NCBI GenBank assembly: GCA_021786915.1
Contig: JAJYMP010000262.1
Location: 1-9,002 of the forward strand
Reading direction: 5' to 3'
Length of the DNA stretch: 9,002 bases
From: Chloroflexota bacterium
GTDB lineage: Bacteria > Chloroflexota > Limnocylindria > Limnocylindrales > CSP1-4
Shown: positions 1-5,254 of the stretch, in pieces
How positions within the stretch are numbered: position 1 is the first letter of the stretch
How the letters are laid out: each line of letters begins with the position of its first letter
The notes under the pieces: model-generated
What the model was told of the DNA's origin: nothing
Seen by the model: only the letters and a program-made list of their open reading frames with translations
Database searches by the model: none
Made by a program: the position numbers and the translations under genes

Positions 1-85
1 ATCTGCAACTGGCCACCCAAGCTTCTCAGCCGGGCATTACCGACGCCTCATCCGGCGTTCATCTGGCCCGGCGATCGTGGCGGCC
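1..85. other. Leader region upstream of the four-gene operon
   Basis: No gene is recognisable here. One plus-strand reading frame is open from base 1 into the cupredoxin gene, but its Arg/His/Pro-rich translation before base 271 looks like a frame shadow. A weak inverted repeat, GCCGG at 29-33 and CCGGC at 52-56, has an 18-base loop and no T-run. It might be the tail of an upstream terminator, but it is too short to call. I see no convincing -10/-35 pair, so the operon promoter may lie upstream of the window. Confidence 0.3.
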
Positions 86-280
86 ATGGACATCCTCGGC
101 TACGTGCTCATCGCCATCCTCGCGCTTGTCGTGCTCGACGTGGTCGTCGCGGGTGGCGCTGTGACGGCGACGTGCGCCGGAGCCGTCATGGGCCTCGTTG
201 CGCATCCGGCCACCTGGATGGTGGTGCTGCTCCTGGCGGTGATCCTCGTCGCCGGGTTCGGAGCGGTCGCATGGCGGTGA
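86..280 (+). CDS. Small two-helix membrane protein of unknown function
   Basis: Encodes a 64-residue, very hydrophobic protein with two predicted membrane helices at about residues 5-23 and 43-62. The short loop between them contains one Cys (residue 30) and one His (40). I do not recognise a family. ATG at 86 is chosen; an in-frame GTG at 77 would add three residues, and neither has a strong ribosome-binding site. The gene overlaps the next one by 10 bases, which argues for translational coupling and for it being real. Co-transcription with a cupredoxin-domain protein suggests a membrane partner in metal handling, but that is only inference from context. Confidence 0.6.
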   Translation: MDILGYVLIAILALVVLDVVVAGGAVTATCAGAVMGLVAHPATWMVVLLLAVILVAGFGAVAWR

Positions 281-786
281 TCGGAGGCGGCCGCGAGGAA
301 CCGCCCGCCCACGCGCAGACCGTGGAGATCGTCGTCGCCAACGGGTACCACCCTGCCATCGTCGAGGTCGCGGCAGACGTGCCCCTCCGGCTCGTCTTCC
401 GCCGGATGGACGCGCACGAGTGCTCGGACCGCGTTGTGTTCTCGGAGCCGCGGCTCGTCCGGCACCTGGCGCCGGGTGCGGCGACGGTGGTTGACCTTCC
501 CGCAGCGGGGCCAGGTGAAGTCCGGTTCACGTGCGGCATGGGGCGCTACCGGGGGCGCATCGTCCGACGCGCGGGTTCTGGCCGCCGCAGCAAGGGCGGC
601 CGTGGCCGAGCTGCCTGGCCGTGGGCGATCCTCATGTCGGCACTCGGTCTCCTGTTGGGCGCGTCGGTGCTCGCCGACGCGCCGGTCCCTGCAACCTGGC
701 TTCTTGCAACCCTGGTGAGCCTGTTCACGGCCGTGCTCTGCCTCCGGACCTTTGCAGTGCCGCGCGCCACGATCAACCGTCACTGA
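271..786 (+). CDS. Cupredoxin-domain protein with C-terminal membrane hairpin
   Basis: Encodes 171 residues. Residues about 17-99 match the pattern of cupredoxin_1-type domains: an N-terminal beta strand (VEIVVANGYHP), a strand with LVFRR, a HEC motif (His49, Cys51), a GAATVVDLP strand, then GEVRFTCGMGRYRG with Cys88 and Met90. These His/Cys/Met residues are the likely copper ligands. A basic linker (about 99-116) precedes two membrane helices at about 117-134 and 143-158. There is no signal peptide, and the positive-inside rule puts the basic linker, and therefore the cupredoxin domain, in the cytoplasm. That is unusual, because most cupredoxins work outside the membrane. The start at ATG 271 has GGAG at 260-263 with 7-base spacing; upstream in-frame GTGs give non-homologous, Arg-rich extensions. 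A role in copper binding or delivery is likely, but the metal itself is inferred. Confidence 0.85.
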   Translation: MAVIGGGREEPPAHAQTVEIVVANGYHPAIVEVAADVPLRLVFRRMDAHECSDRVVFSEPRLVRHLAPGAATVVDLPAAGPGEVRFTCGMGRYRGRIVRRAGSGRRSKGGRGRAAWPWAILMSALGLLLGASVLADAPVPATWLLATLVSLFTAVLCLRTFAVPRATINRH

Positions 787-794
787 GGCCCGCC

Positions 795-1610
795 GTGCCC
801 TTCGTCATCGACATCAACCCGGTCGCCTTCAGCATCGCTGGCGTGGACGTCCGCTGGTACGGGCTGACGCTTGTGCTCGCGATGCTCGTCGCCTACGCGA
901 TCGCGGACCATGAGGCGCGCCGGCGACGGCTCCCGGCCGGGATCGTCGCGGACGCCGTGATCTGGGTCGCGGTGGCCGCACTTGCCGGCGGCCGCCTGCT
1001 CTTCGTCCTTCAGAACGGCCTGCCGGACTTGGCGGAGCACCCGGCGCACATCTTCATGGTGTGGACGGGCGGCCTCTCGTTCTACGGGGGCCTCATCGCG
1101 GGCCTGCTGGCGATCGTCGCCCTCGCTCGCCGCCGCGGCGTCGACTGGCTGACCGCACTCGACGTTGCGGCGCCTGCCGCCGCCATCGGACAGGCGATCG
1201 GCCACATCGGGTGCCTCATCGGCGGCGACTCCGCCGGCATCCCGACGACCGTCCCCTGGGCTGTGGTCTACCGCAACCCGGCGGCGATGGCGCCGCTGGA
1301 CACGCCGCTCCACCCGACGCAGGCCTATGAGGCGATCGCGCTCCTCGGCCTGTTCCTCGTCCTGTGGGCGCTCCGCCGCCGCTCGTTCATGGTGCCGGGC
1401 GCCCTGGCCGCCGCCTACCTCGGCGGCCTCGCGGCCATCCGTTTCGCGCTGTTCTTCCTGCGCGACGAGCCGAGCGTCCTGTTCGGACTCAAGACGGCCC
1501 AGCTGATCGGGATCGCGATCGGCATCGCCGCCGTTGGCCTCGCCGTCGTGGCGAGGCGTCGCGCCCGTCCCGTCCACGCGCCATCGGCGCACATGGAGGT
1601 TGTTGCATGA
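795..1610 (+). CDS. Lgt-like prolipoprotein diacylglyceryl transferase family protein (diverged signature)
   Basis: Encodes 271 residues, the usual size for Lgt, the inner-membrane enzyme that moves diacylglyceryl from phosphatidylglycerol to the lipobox Cys of preprolipoproteins. The N-terminus INPVAFSIAGVDVRWYGL (residues 7-24) is classic Lgt, as are GGLSFYGGLIAG (92-103) and HPTQAYEA (173-180). There are about seven membrane helices. However, the signature normally read as GRxGNFxNxE is GHIGCLIGGDSAG at 136-148: the conserved Arg is His, Asn is Cys and Glu is Asp, and the His normally in GGxSFHG is Tyr97. It may be a functional but diverged Lgt or a repurposed paralogue, so I give no gene symbol. 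GTG at 795 starts 8 bases after the cupredoxin stop, with GAGG overlapping that stop; upstream extensions do not look homologous. Its stop overlaps the next start (ATGA). Confidence 0.88.
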   Translation: MPFVIDINPVAFSIAGVDVRWYGLTLVLAMLVAYAIADHEARRRRLPAGIVADAVIWVAVAALAGGRLLFVLQNGLPDLAEHPAHIFMVWTGGLSFYGGLIAGLLAIVALARRRGVDWLTALDVAAPAAAIGQAIGHIGCLIGGDSAGIPTTVPWAVVYRNPAAMAPLDTPLHPTQAYEAIALLGLFLVLWALRRRSFMVPGALAAAYLGGLAAIRFALFFLRDEPSVLFGLKTAQLIGIAIGIAAVGLAVVARRRARPVHAPSAHMEVVA

Positions 1611-1903
1611 TCACGAACGCCGATCACACCGCACCCCGCACCGCGAGCCGGCCGCGCTGGTTGCTCCCCGCCATCGCCGTGGCAGCGGCCGCGGCCGCGC
1701 TCCTCTATCTGGGCGTCCTGACGCCATCGTCGCTGCTCACGATCGGGCTGTTCGGGGGCATGATCGGCATGCACCTGTTCGGACACGGGTCGCACGCCGG
1801 CCACGGCGGCCACGAGGCGCACGGCGGCAACCCGGCCGCCGACGGCCAGACGCCCGGAGCCGAGGCTGACCGGCCCGCACAGCACCGCGGCGGCTGCCAC
1901 TGA
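1607..1903 (+). CDS. Small membrane protein with His-rich tail (DUF2933-like architecture)
   Basis: Encodes 98 residues. Two hydrophobic segments, about 19-36 and 42-58, are followed by MHLFGHGSHAGHGGHEAHGG (55-74) and an end in GGCH. There are six His between 56 and 72, plus His93, His98 and Cys97. The MHLF-then-His-Gly layout resembles the small DUF2933-type proteins found in copper and heavy-metal resistance loci; that resemblance is from memory and not searched. The start ATG overlaps the stop of the Lgt-like gene (ATGA), and GGAGGT at 1595-1600 sits 6 bases upstream, so the start is well supported and translation is probably coupled. The His-rich tail most likely binds a metal such as copper, nickel or zinc. 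Confidence 0.8.
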   Translation: MITNADHTAPRTASRPRWLLPAIAVAAAAAALLYLGVLTPSSLLTIGLFGGMIGMHLFGHGSHAGHGGHEAHGGNPAADGQTPGAEADRPAQHRGGCH

Positions 1904-1906
1904 CGC

Positions 1907-1943
1907 TGAGGCGCCGGATGCCCCCGCCCCCAATGCGCCGTCA
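1907..1943. terminator. Possible shared hairpin between convergent genes
   Basis: The 37-base gap between the convergent stops holds GGCGC (1910-1914) and GCGCC (1935-1939). They can be extended by TGA/TCA flanks with one bulged base. The loop is about 20 bases and C-rich, and there is no T-run. A two-way terminator is plausible from position but weak as a structure. Confidence 0.3.
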
Positions 1944-3089
1944 GGCGGGTCGCGCCGCCCGCCGCCACGAGAAGGCTCGCGTCTCGGCGCGCAGGCGCAG
2001 GAGCCCCTGGCGAGCCACGGCGTACACGAGGACCGAGACTGCGAACACGAGGCCCGTCCCGAAGCCCACGTGAGCGGCAGCGGCTATGCCCGCGCCTGTC
2101 GCGAGGGCGGCGCCGACCGAGGATTCGACGAGCTGCGCCGGGATCCGTCGGGCTCCAATGCGCCGGTCGGAGGACCAGATTCCCCAGCCGGCCGTGGCCC
2201 TACCGGCGCAGCAGCCGGTGAAGAAGCAACCGATCCTCCCGATCGCCACGGCGACGAACAGGCCAGGCGCCGCGCCGTCCAGGAACTCGCCGAGCGGCAC
2301 GCCCACGGCGAGCGCAATCGCCGCCGCCGCCAGGGGCGCGGTCACGAGGAAGCCGTCGACGGACCAGCCCTCGCGGAGGTTCTGCCGGCTGAACCCCTTG
2401 AGGGCCACGTACCAGGCCTTCGCCCCCGCAAGACCAGCGGCGATCCCGGCGAGCGAAGCGACGACGGCCGCGCCGGGGTTGATGCCGTGGTGCGCGAGAA
2501 AGGCCGGCTGCAGGGCCACGGCGGTGACCAGGGCGACGGCCGCGAGAAGGGTGAAACTGCCCGGCACGACGCCGGGACTGGCCGCCAGGGGCGCGATCGG
2601 GGCCCACCGCGTCCGGACAGGGACGGCCGGCGCGGGCTCGACGGTCCATCGCCGCCAAGACCAGCCGGCGCGCTCGAGGCGCCCTCCGGCGTTCGCTCGC
2701 CGGGCGCGCTCAGGGCCTACGAGCTCGGCGCTGACGTCCCACTCCCCGGCCGACACCCCATAGACCCAACTGGTCGCCGACACACGGCCGGACCCCGGGA
2801 CAACGCCAGCTACGGTCTCGGTGCGGACGAAGCTGTCGCCCGCCCGTGCCAAATTCGGATCGACACCGCGACGACGCCCCGAGACCCTGATCGTCGCGGC
2901 GAACGCCGGGCCGCCGGGCGGCCCGGCGTCGAAGCCGTAGGACACGACGACCGCCGCCGGCTCCGCGTCGTCGGGAGGCTCGGTCGAGACCGCGGGGTCG
3001 GTCCCTGCCAGAGCAGGCGGTGGGTTGCGGTTCGCCTGCCCCGAGCTGCGCCGGCCAGCCCGCCTGCGCTCGGCGTTCCGCGACGGCAT
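1941..3089 (-). CDS. Lgt-family integral membrane protein with extra N-terminal beta-rich domain
   Basis: Encodes 382 residues. Residues 1-45 are basic and Pro-rich. Residues about 45-125 alternate hydrophobic and polar residues, as in an immunoglobulin- or fibronectin-III-like beta domain (my inference). From about 178 there are some six or seven membrane helices. The Lgt signature region is GRIGCFFTGCCAG at 284-296: Arg285 is kept, the usual Asn is Cys288, and a Cys-Cys pair follows (293-294). PAQLVES (317-323) replaces the usual HPxQxYE. This GRxGCF-x-x-GCC pattern marks a known but uncharacterised branch of Lgt-like proteins, so true lipoprotein acylation is doubtful. There is no signal peptide, and the Arg-rich N-terminus suggests the extra domain is cytoplasmic. 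ATG 3089 has GAGGAG (3103-3098) with 8-base spacing. It lies 51 bases downstream of the secreted-peptide gene, probably in the same operon. Confidence 0.82.
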   Translation of the reverse strand: MPSRNAERRRAGRRSSGQANRNPPPALAGTDPAVSTEPPDDAEPAAVVVSYGFDAGPPGGPAFAATIRVSGRRRGVDPNLARAGDSFVRTETVAGVVPGSGRVSATSWVYGVSAGEWDVSAELVGPERARRANAGGRLERAGWSWRRWTVEPAPAVPVRTRWAPIAPLAASPGVVPGSFTLLAAVALVTAVALQPAFLAHHGINPGAAVVASLAGIAAGLAGAKAWYVALKGFSRQNLREGWSVDGFLVTAPLAAAAIALAVGVPLGEFLDGAAPGLFVAVAIGRIGCFFTGCCAGRATAGWGIWSSDRRIGARRIPAQLVESSVGAALATGAGIAAAAHVGFGTGLVFAVSVLVYAVARQGLLRLRAETRAFSWRRAARPA

Positions 3090-3140
3090 TCGACGCTCTC
3101 CTCGGACGTCAGCGTGATCGGCGATCGCGCTTCGGGAGGC

Positions 3141-3344
3141 TCAAGCGCCCGGGCAGCCGGGCCAGCTGGAGAAGCCCTGGTGCATCCCGGGGTTGTGGTC
3201 TCCGCTGAAGCCGCCCATCGTGGTCGCGTGCATCGAGATGCAAGCGCCGTACTCGGCGCCCGACCCAGACGCCGACGCGGCGGTCGGGGCGGCGAGGGAT
3301 GCCGCAAGGGCAACGGCGACAGCGACCAAACGGATGAGGCGCAT
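3141..3344 (-). CDS. Tiny secreted Met/His/Cys-containing peptide
   Basis: Encodes 67 residues. Residues 1-25 form a textbook signal peptide (MRLIRL, then a run of Ala/Val/Leu, then AASA) with probable Sec cleavage near residue 25. The mature part of about 42 residues has two Cys (35 and 64, a possible disulfide), three His (39, 50, 55) and three Met (38, 43, 54), within ISMHATTMGGF and HNPGMHQGF. I do not recognise a family. The start ATG 3344 is decided by a perfect AGGAGGT (3358-3352) with 7-base spacing; a longer reading from 3500 lacks this and would hide the signal peptide. It precedes the Lgt-like gene by 51 bases. With no Cys at the cleavage site it is not a lipoprotein. Metal binding outside the membrane is a reasonable guess from the Met/His content. 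Confidence 0.75.
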   Translation of the reverse strand: MRLIRLVAVAVALAASLAAPTAASASGSGAEYGACISMHATTMGGFSGDHNPGMHQGFSSWPGCPGA

Positions 3345-3373
3345 CAACAGGACCTCCTGGGACTGCGGGCGCC

Positions 3374-3391
3374 GCGGCGCGTGCGCGCCGC
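3374..3391 (-). promoter_or_regulatory. Perfect GC hairpin in the leader of the secreted-peptide gene
   Basis: The two 8-base arms GCGGCGCG and CGCGCCGC flank two bases; as RNA this gives a 7-bp all-GC stem with a four-base loop. It lies 15 bases upstream of the AGGAGGT ribosome-binding site, so it probably belongs to the 5' leader. It may stabilise the mRNA, set translation, or end transcription arriving from the receiver-like gene; there is no T-run, so intrinsic termination is the weaker option. Confidence 0.45.
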
Positions 3392-3429
3392 TTGACGCGG
3401 AGGCGGGCGAGGCGAGCTCGCTTGGTGCG

Positions 3430-3456
3430 ATGCTACTACATCTCCGTCGTACTACC
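3430..3456 (-). promoter_or_regulatory. Candidate promoter and TACTAC direct-repeat operator for the secreted-peptide operon
   Basis: On the plus strand CTACTAC (3433-3439) and GTACTAC (3449-3455) are direct repeats with TACTAC starts 16 bases apart. They stand out as AT-containing sequence in a GC-rich region. The minus-strand hexamer TAGCAT (3435-3430) can serve as a -10 and is overlapped by one repeat; I see no good -35. An imperfect inverted reading, TACGACG-N4-TGTAGTA, recalls TACTACA/TGTAGTA operators of BlaI/CopY-type repressors, but only five of seven arm positions match. Start of transcription would be near 3423, leaving a leader of about 80 bases. Confidence 0.4.
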
Positions 3457-3471
3457 GCGCCAGGCGATGGA

Positions 3472-3903
3472 CTAAGCCAGATGGGCGGCGCCGTCAACAC
3501 CGGGCGGGAGGGTCACCTCGCCCCGCGCCGCTCGGCGGATCGCAGCTGCGAGGTCGGCGAGCGAGGCGCCGGTCGTCAGGCAGCCAACAGCCCCCTCCTG
3601 AAGCGCCCGCACAGCGTCCCGCTGCTCCCACCGGGGCGCGAGACGGAGCACGTTGGCCTGCGGTGCGGAGACACGCGTCCCCGAGGGACCCGTGGACCGC
3701 CCCTGCCCCACGTCCACCTCGAGCACCACCATTGGCGCCGTCGCCTGATGGCCAGGGCCAGTGCTGACCAGACGCACTCCGGGGACGGTCCCCACGAGGG
3801 ACTCGAAGGCGGCCCGGACGAGCGGGATCGACTCGACGGCGACCGTGATCGCCCTTGGATCCTCCGCCCCGCGGCCATGCAGCCCGAATGTCTGATCAAG
3901 CAC
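3472..3903 (-). CDS. Orphan degenerate receiver-like (NarL/LuxR-type) protein without output domain
   Basis: Encodes 143 residues from GTG 3903, chosen because AGGAG (3916-3912) lies 8 bases upstream; a TTG at 3936 would add 11 residues. Residues 19-38 (ITVAVESIPLVRAAFESLV) and 100-130 (ALQEGAVGCL...ASLADLAAAIRRAARGE) follow the start and end of NarL-type receiver domains. The phosphorylation chemistry looks lost: the acidic pair before the first helix is Glu24-Ser25, the phosphoacceptor region reads VVLEVDV (59-65), the Thr/Ser before the switch is Ala89, and the conserved Lys is replaced by Thr near 111. The protein ends at the point where a LuxR helix-turn-helix would begin, and no such domain is encoded in the next 130 bases in any frame. 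It could be a pseudo-receiver regulator or a decaying gene. Its partner is unknown. Confidence 0.55.
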   Translation of the reverse strand: MLDQTFGLHGRGAEDPRAITVAVESIPLVRAAFESLVGTVPGVRLVSTGPGHQATAPMVVLEVDVGQGRSTGPSGTRVSAPQANVLRLAPRWEQRDAVRALQEGAVGCLTTGASLADLAAAIRRAARGEVTLPPGVDGAAHLA

Positions 3904-4026
3904 TTCGCGAACTCCTGCCGTCCCGGCCGTCGCCAAGGGTCAATGATCAGCGCGCACATGAGCACAGGCTGAGACAGGGCTGTGGATTGCCGGGACCAGA
4001 TCAACGAGGGCAAGCCGTAGGCGCGA

Positions 4027-4049
4027 ACGCCGGCAGCCTAGTCCGGCGT
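4027..4049 (-). terminator. Hairpin at the end of the nickel permease gene
   Basis: ACGCCGG (4027-4033) and CCGGCGT (4043-4049) form a perfect 7-bp stem with a 9-base loop, and its first base pair includes the stop codon of the permease gene. No T-run follows on the minus strand (TTCGCGCC), so this is a terminator-like or mRNA-protecting hairpin, not a classical intrinsic terminator. The rest of 3904-4048 shows no gene and no clear promoter. Confidence 0.5.
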
Positions 4050-5125
4050 CAGGACACCTCGCCGCCCGCCCCAGCGGCCGGGTGCGTCGCGCCCAGCAGG
4101 TTGTCGTAGCCCTTCCATCGGTAGACGATGGTGGACAGGATCCAGCTCGCCGCGAAGACCACGATGATCCCGATGCCGATCAGCCCGAAGTCGAGTCCAG
4201 TCACGACGTCCCAGATACCGCCGGTCAGCCCGAACTGGTCCGCGACGATGCTGAGGACCTCGATGCCCCCGATCACGAACGCAATCAGGACCGACACGAG
4301 CGTGATGTTGAGGTTGTAGTAGAGCTTCCGGATGGGCTTGACGTAGGCCCAGCCGTAGGCACCGAGCATCAGGATGCCGTCGGTCGAGTCGACGGCGCAC
4401 ATGCCGGCGGCGAAGAGCGCGGGCAGGATCAGGATGTAGCCGACCGGCACGCCTCCCGCGCCCGAGGTGGCCGCCAGTCCGAGGAGGGCGACCTCAGACG
4501 CCGTGTCGAATCCGAGGCCGAACAGGAACCCGAGCGGGTACATGTGCCAGCTGCGCCGGATCAGCCGCAGCGCCGGCCGGAGCAGCCGCGCCAGCAGTCC
4601 CCGACTGTTGAGGAACTCTTCGAGGCTCTCCTCGCTGTACTCGCCGCCGTCGCGGACCTCGCGGAACATGCGCCAGATGTCCAGCAGGACGACCAGATTG
4701 ATGACGCCGATGACCAGGAGGAAGGTCGCTGACACGCCGGTCCCGATCAGGCCGCCAATCCGCTGGGCGGCCGGGATCTCGCTCACGGCGCCCGCGAACA
4801 ACGCGACCAGCACCGACAGCGCGACGACGACCGTCGAGTGGCCGAGTGAGAAGAACGTGCCGACCGCGACGGGGCGCTGCCCGTCCTGCATCAGCTTGCG
4901 GGTGGTGTTGTCGATCGCTGCGATGTGGTCAGCGTCGACGGCATGCCGAAGGCCGAACGTGTAGGCCAGGAACGCGGTCGGTAGCAGGATCGGGTAGGAC
5001 GCGGACGCCGCAAGGGCGAGGCCCCACGCCGCGACGTTGAAGGCGACGAGAAAAGCGTAGACCGCGATGACCCGCCGCCGCAGGCTTGGAGACGAGTCGA
5101 GGAGGCGGCGGAGGTGTGACAGCAT
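4049..5125 (-). CDS. NiCoT-family nickel/cobalt permease
   Basis: Encodes a 358-residue integral membrane protein of the HoxN/NixA/NicT family, secondary transporters for high-affinity uptake of Ni2+ and/or Co2+. The family hallmarks are present: RHAVDADHIAAIDN (60-73), the metal-binding signature in helix II; FSLGHSTVV (92-100); LGFDTASEVALL (204-215); and FAAGMCAVDSTDGILM (238-253). About eight membrane helices are seen, with an acidic cytoplasmic loop at about 155-175, and the length is typical. ATG 5125 is preceded by GGGAG at a suitable distance. It is divergent from a Fur-family regulator, which argues for nickel-responsive control. Imported nickel would feed a hydrogenase or urease elsewhere in the genome. 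Ni versus Co preference cannot be read from sequence. Confidence 0.95.
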   Translation of the reverse strand: MLSHLRRLLDSSPSLRRRVIAVYAFLVAFNVAAWGLALAASASYPILLPTAFLAYTFGLRHAVDADHIAAIDNTTRKLMQDGQRPVAVGTFFSLGHSTVVVALSVLVALFAGAVSEIPAAQRIGGLIGTGVSATFLLVIGVINLVVLLDIWRMFREVRDGGEYSEESLEEFLNSRGLLARLLRPALRLIRRSWHMYPLGFLFGLGFDTASEVALLGLAATSGAGGVPVGYILILPALFAAGMCAVDSTDGILMLGAYGWAYVKPIRKLYYNLNITLVSVLIAFVIGGIEVLSIVADQFGLTGGIWDVVTGLDFGLIGIGIIVVFAASWILSTIVYRWKGYDNLLGATHPAAGAGGEVS

Positions 5126-5167
5126 GGACGGCTCCCTGGGGACGAGGGTCGGTGGCGCTCCGAGAGC

Positions 5168-5208
5168 ATGCTAACGCGCCTCGTTGCAGTTGTCCTACGT
5201 GGCGTTGC
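5168..5208. promoter_or_regulatory. Permease promoter with candidate Fur/Nur-type operator
   Basis: Reading the minus strand, AGGACA (5196-5191) and TAGCAT (5173-5168) form a -35/-10 pair with a 17-base spacer, each matching consensus at four of six positions. The dyad AACG (5173-5176)-N5-CGTT (5182-5185) lies between them, where a repressor would block polymerase. CGTTGC occurs at 5182-5187 and again at 5203-5208, 21 bases apart, which is two helical turns. TGC/GCA trinucleotides at the outer edge recall the TTGCAA half-sites of the Streptomyces Nur box, but the spacing differs from N5. This is a candidate for the adjacent regulator. Confidence 0.4.
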
Positions 5209-5238
5209 CGGGCGCGCGTGGGCGCGTGCCGGGCGCTG

Positions 5239-5244
5239 TACGAT
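5239..5244 (+). promoter_or_regulatory. Candidate -10 element for a leaderless regulator transcript
   Basis: TACGAT ends 10 bases before ATG 5255, which would put the transcription start at or within a few bases of the start codon. No Shine-Dalgarno sequence precedes the ATG, so a leaderless mRNA is plausible, as is common in high-GC actinobacteria. I see no clear -35. Confidence 0.35.
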
Positions 5245-5254
5245 TCCGTGCGCC

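Noticed and set aside
29..56. Inverted repeat GCCGG...CCGGC near the left edge
   Set aside because: A 5-bp stem with an 18-base loop is expected by chance at this GC content.
172..270. Upstream GTG extension of the cupredoxin gene
   Set aside because: It adds Arg-rich, non-homologous residues and overlaps the small membrane protein. ATG 271 has a good ribosome-binding site at 7 bases.
100..783. 227-codon minus-strand open frame
   Set aside because: It is antisense to the cupredoxin operon, highly charged, with no domain and no ribosome-binding site.
531..794. Upstream extension of the first Lgt-like gene
   Set aside because: It fully overlaps the cupredoxin gene in another frame. The conserved Lgt N-terminus begins right after GTG 795.
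780..1592. 270-codon minus-strand open frame
   Set aside because: It is antisense to the Lgt-like gene, and its composition (Arg, Asp, Glu, Gln, Gly) is typical of a shadow frame in high-GC DNA.
2070..3395. 441-codon plus-strand open frame opposite the second Lgt-like gene
   Set aside because: The translation is Arg/Gly/Asp-rich and repetitive with no domain pattern, while the minus strand shows clear membrane helices and an Lgt motif. It is a GC-driven shadow.
3193..3972. 259-codon plus-strand open frame across the secreted peptide and receiver-like genes
   Set aside because: There is no recognisable domain and the composition is charged and Pro/Arg-rich. The minus strand gives a clean signal peptide and a receiver pattern instead.
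4082..4732. 216-codon plus-strand frame opposite the nickel permease
   Set aside because: It is rich in Asp, Glu, Gln and Arg and antisense to an unmistakable NiCoT gene.
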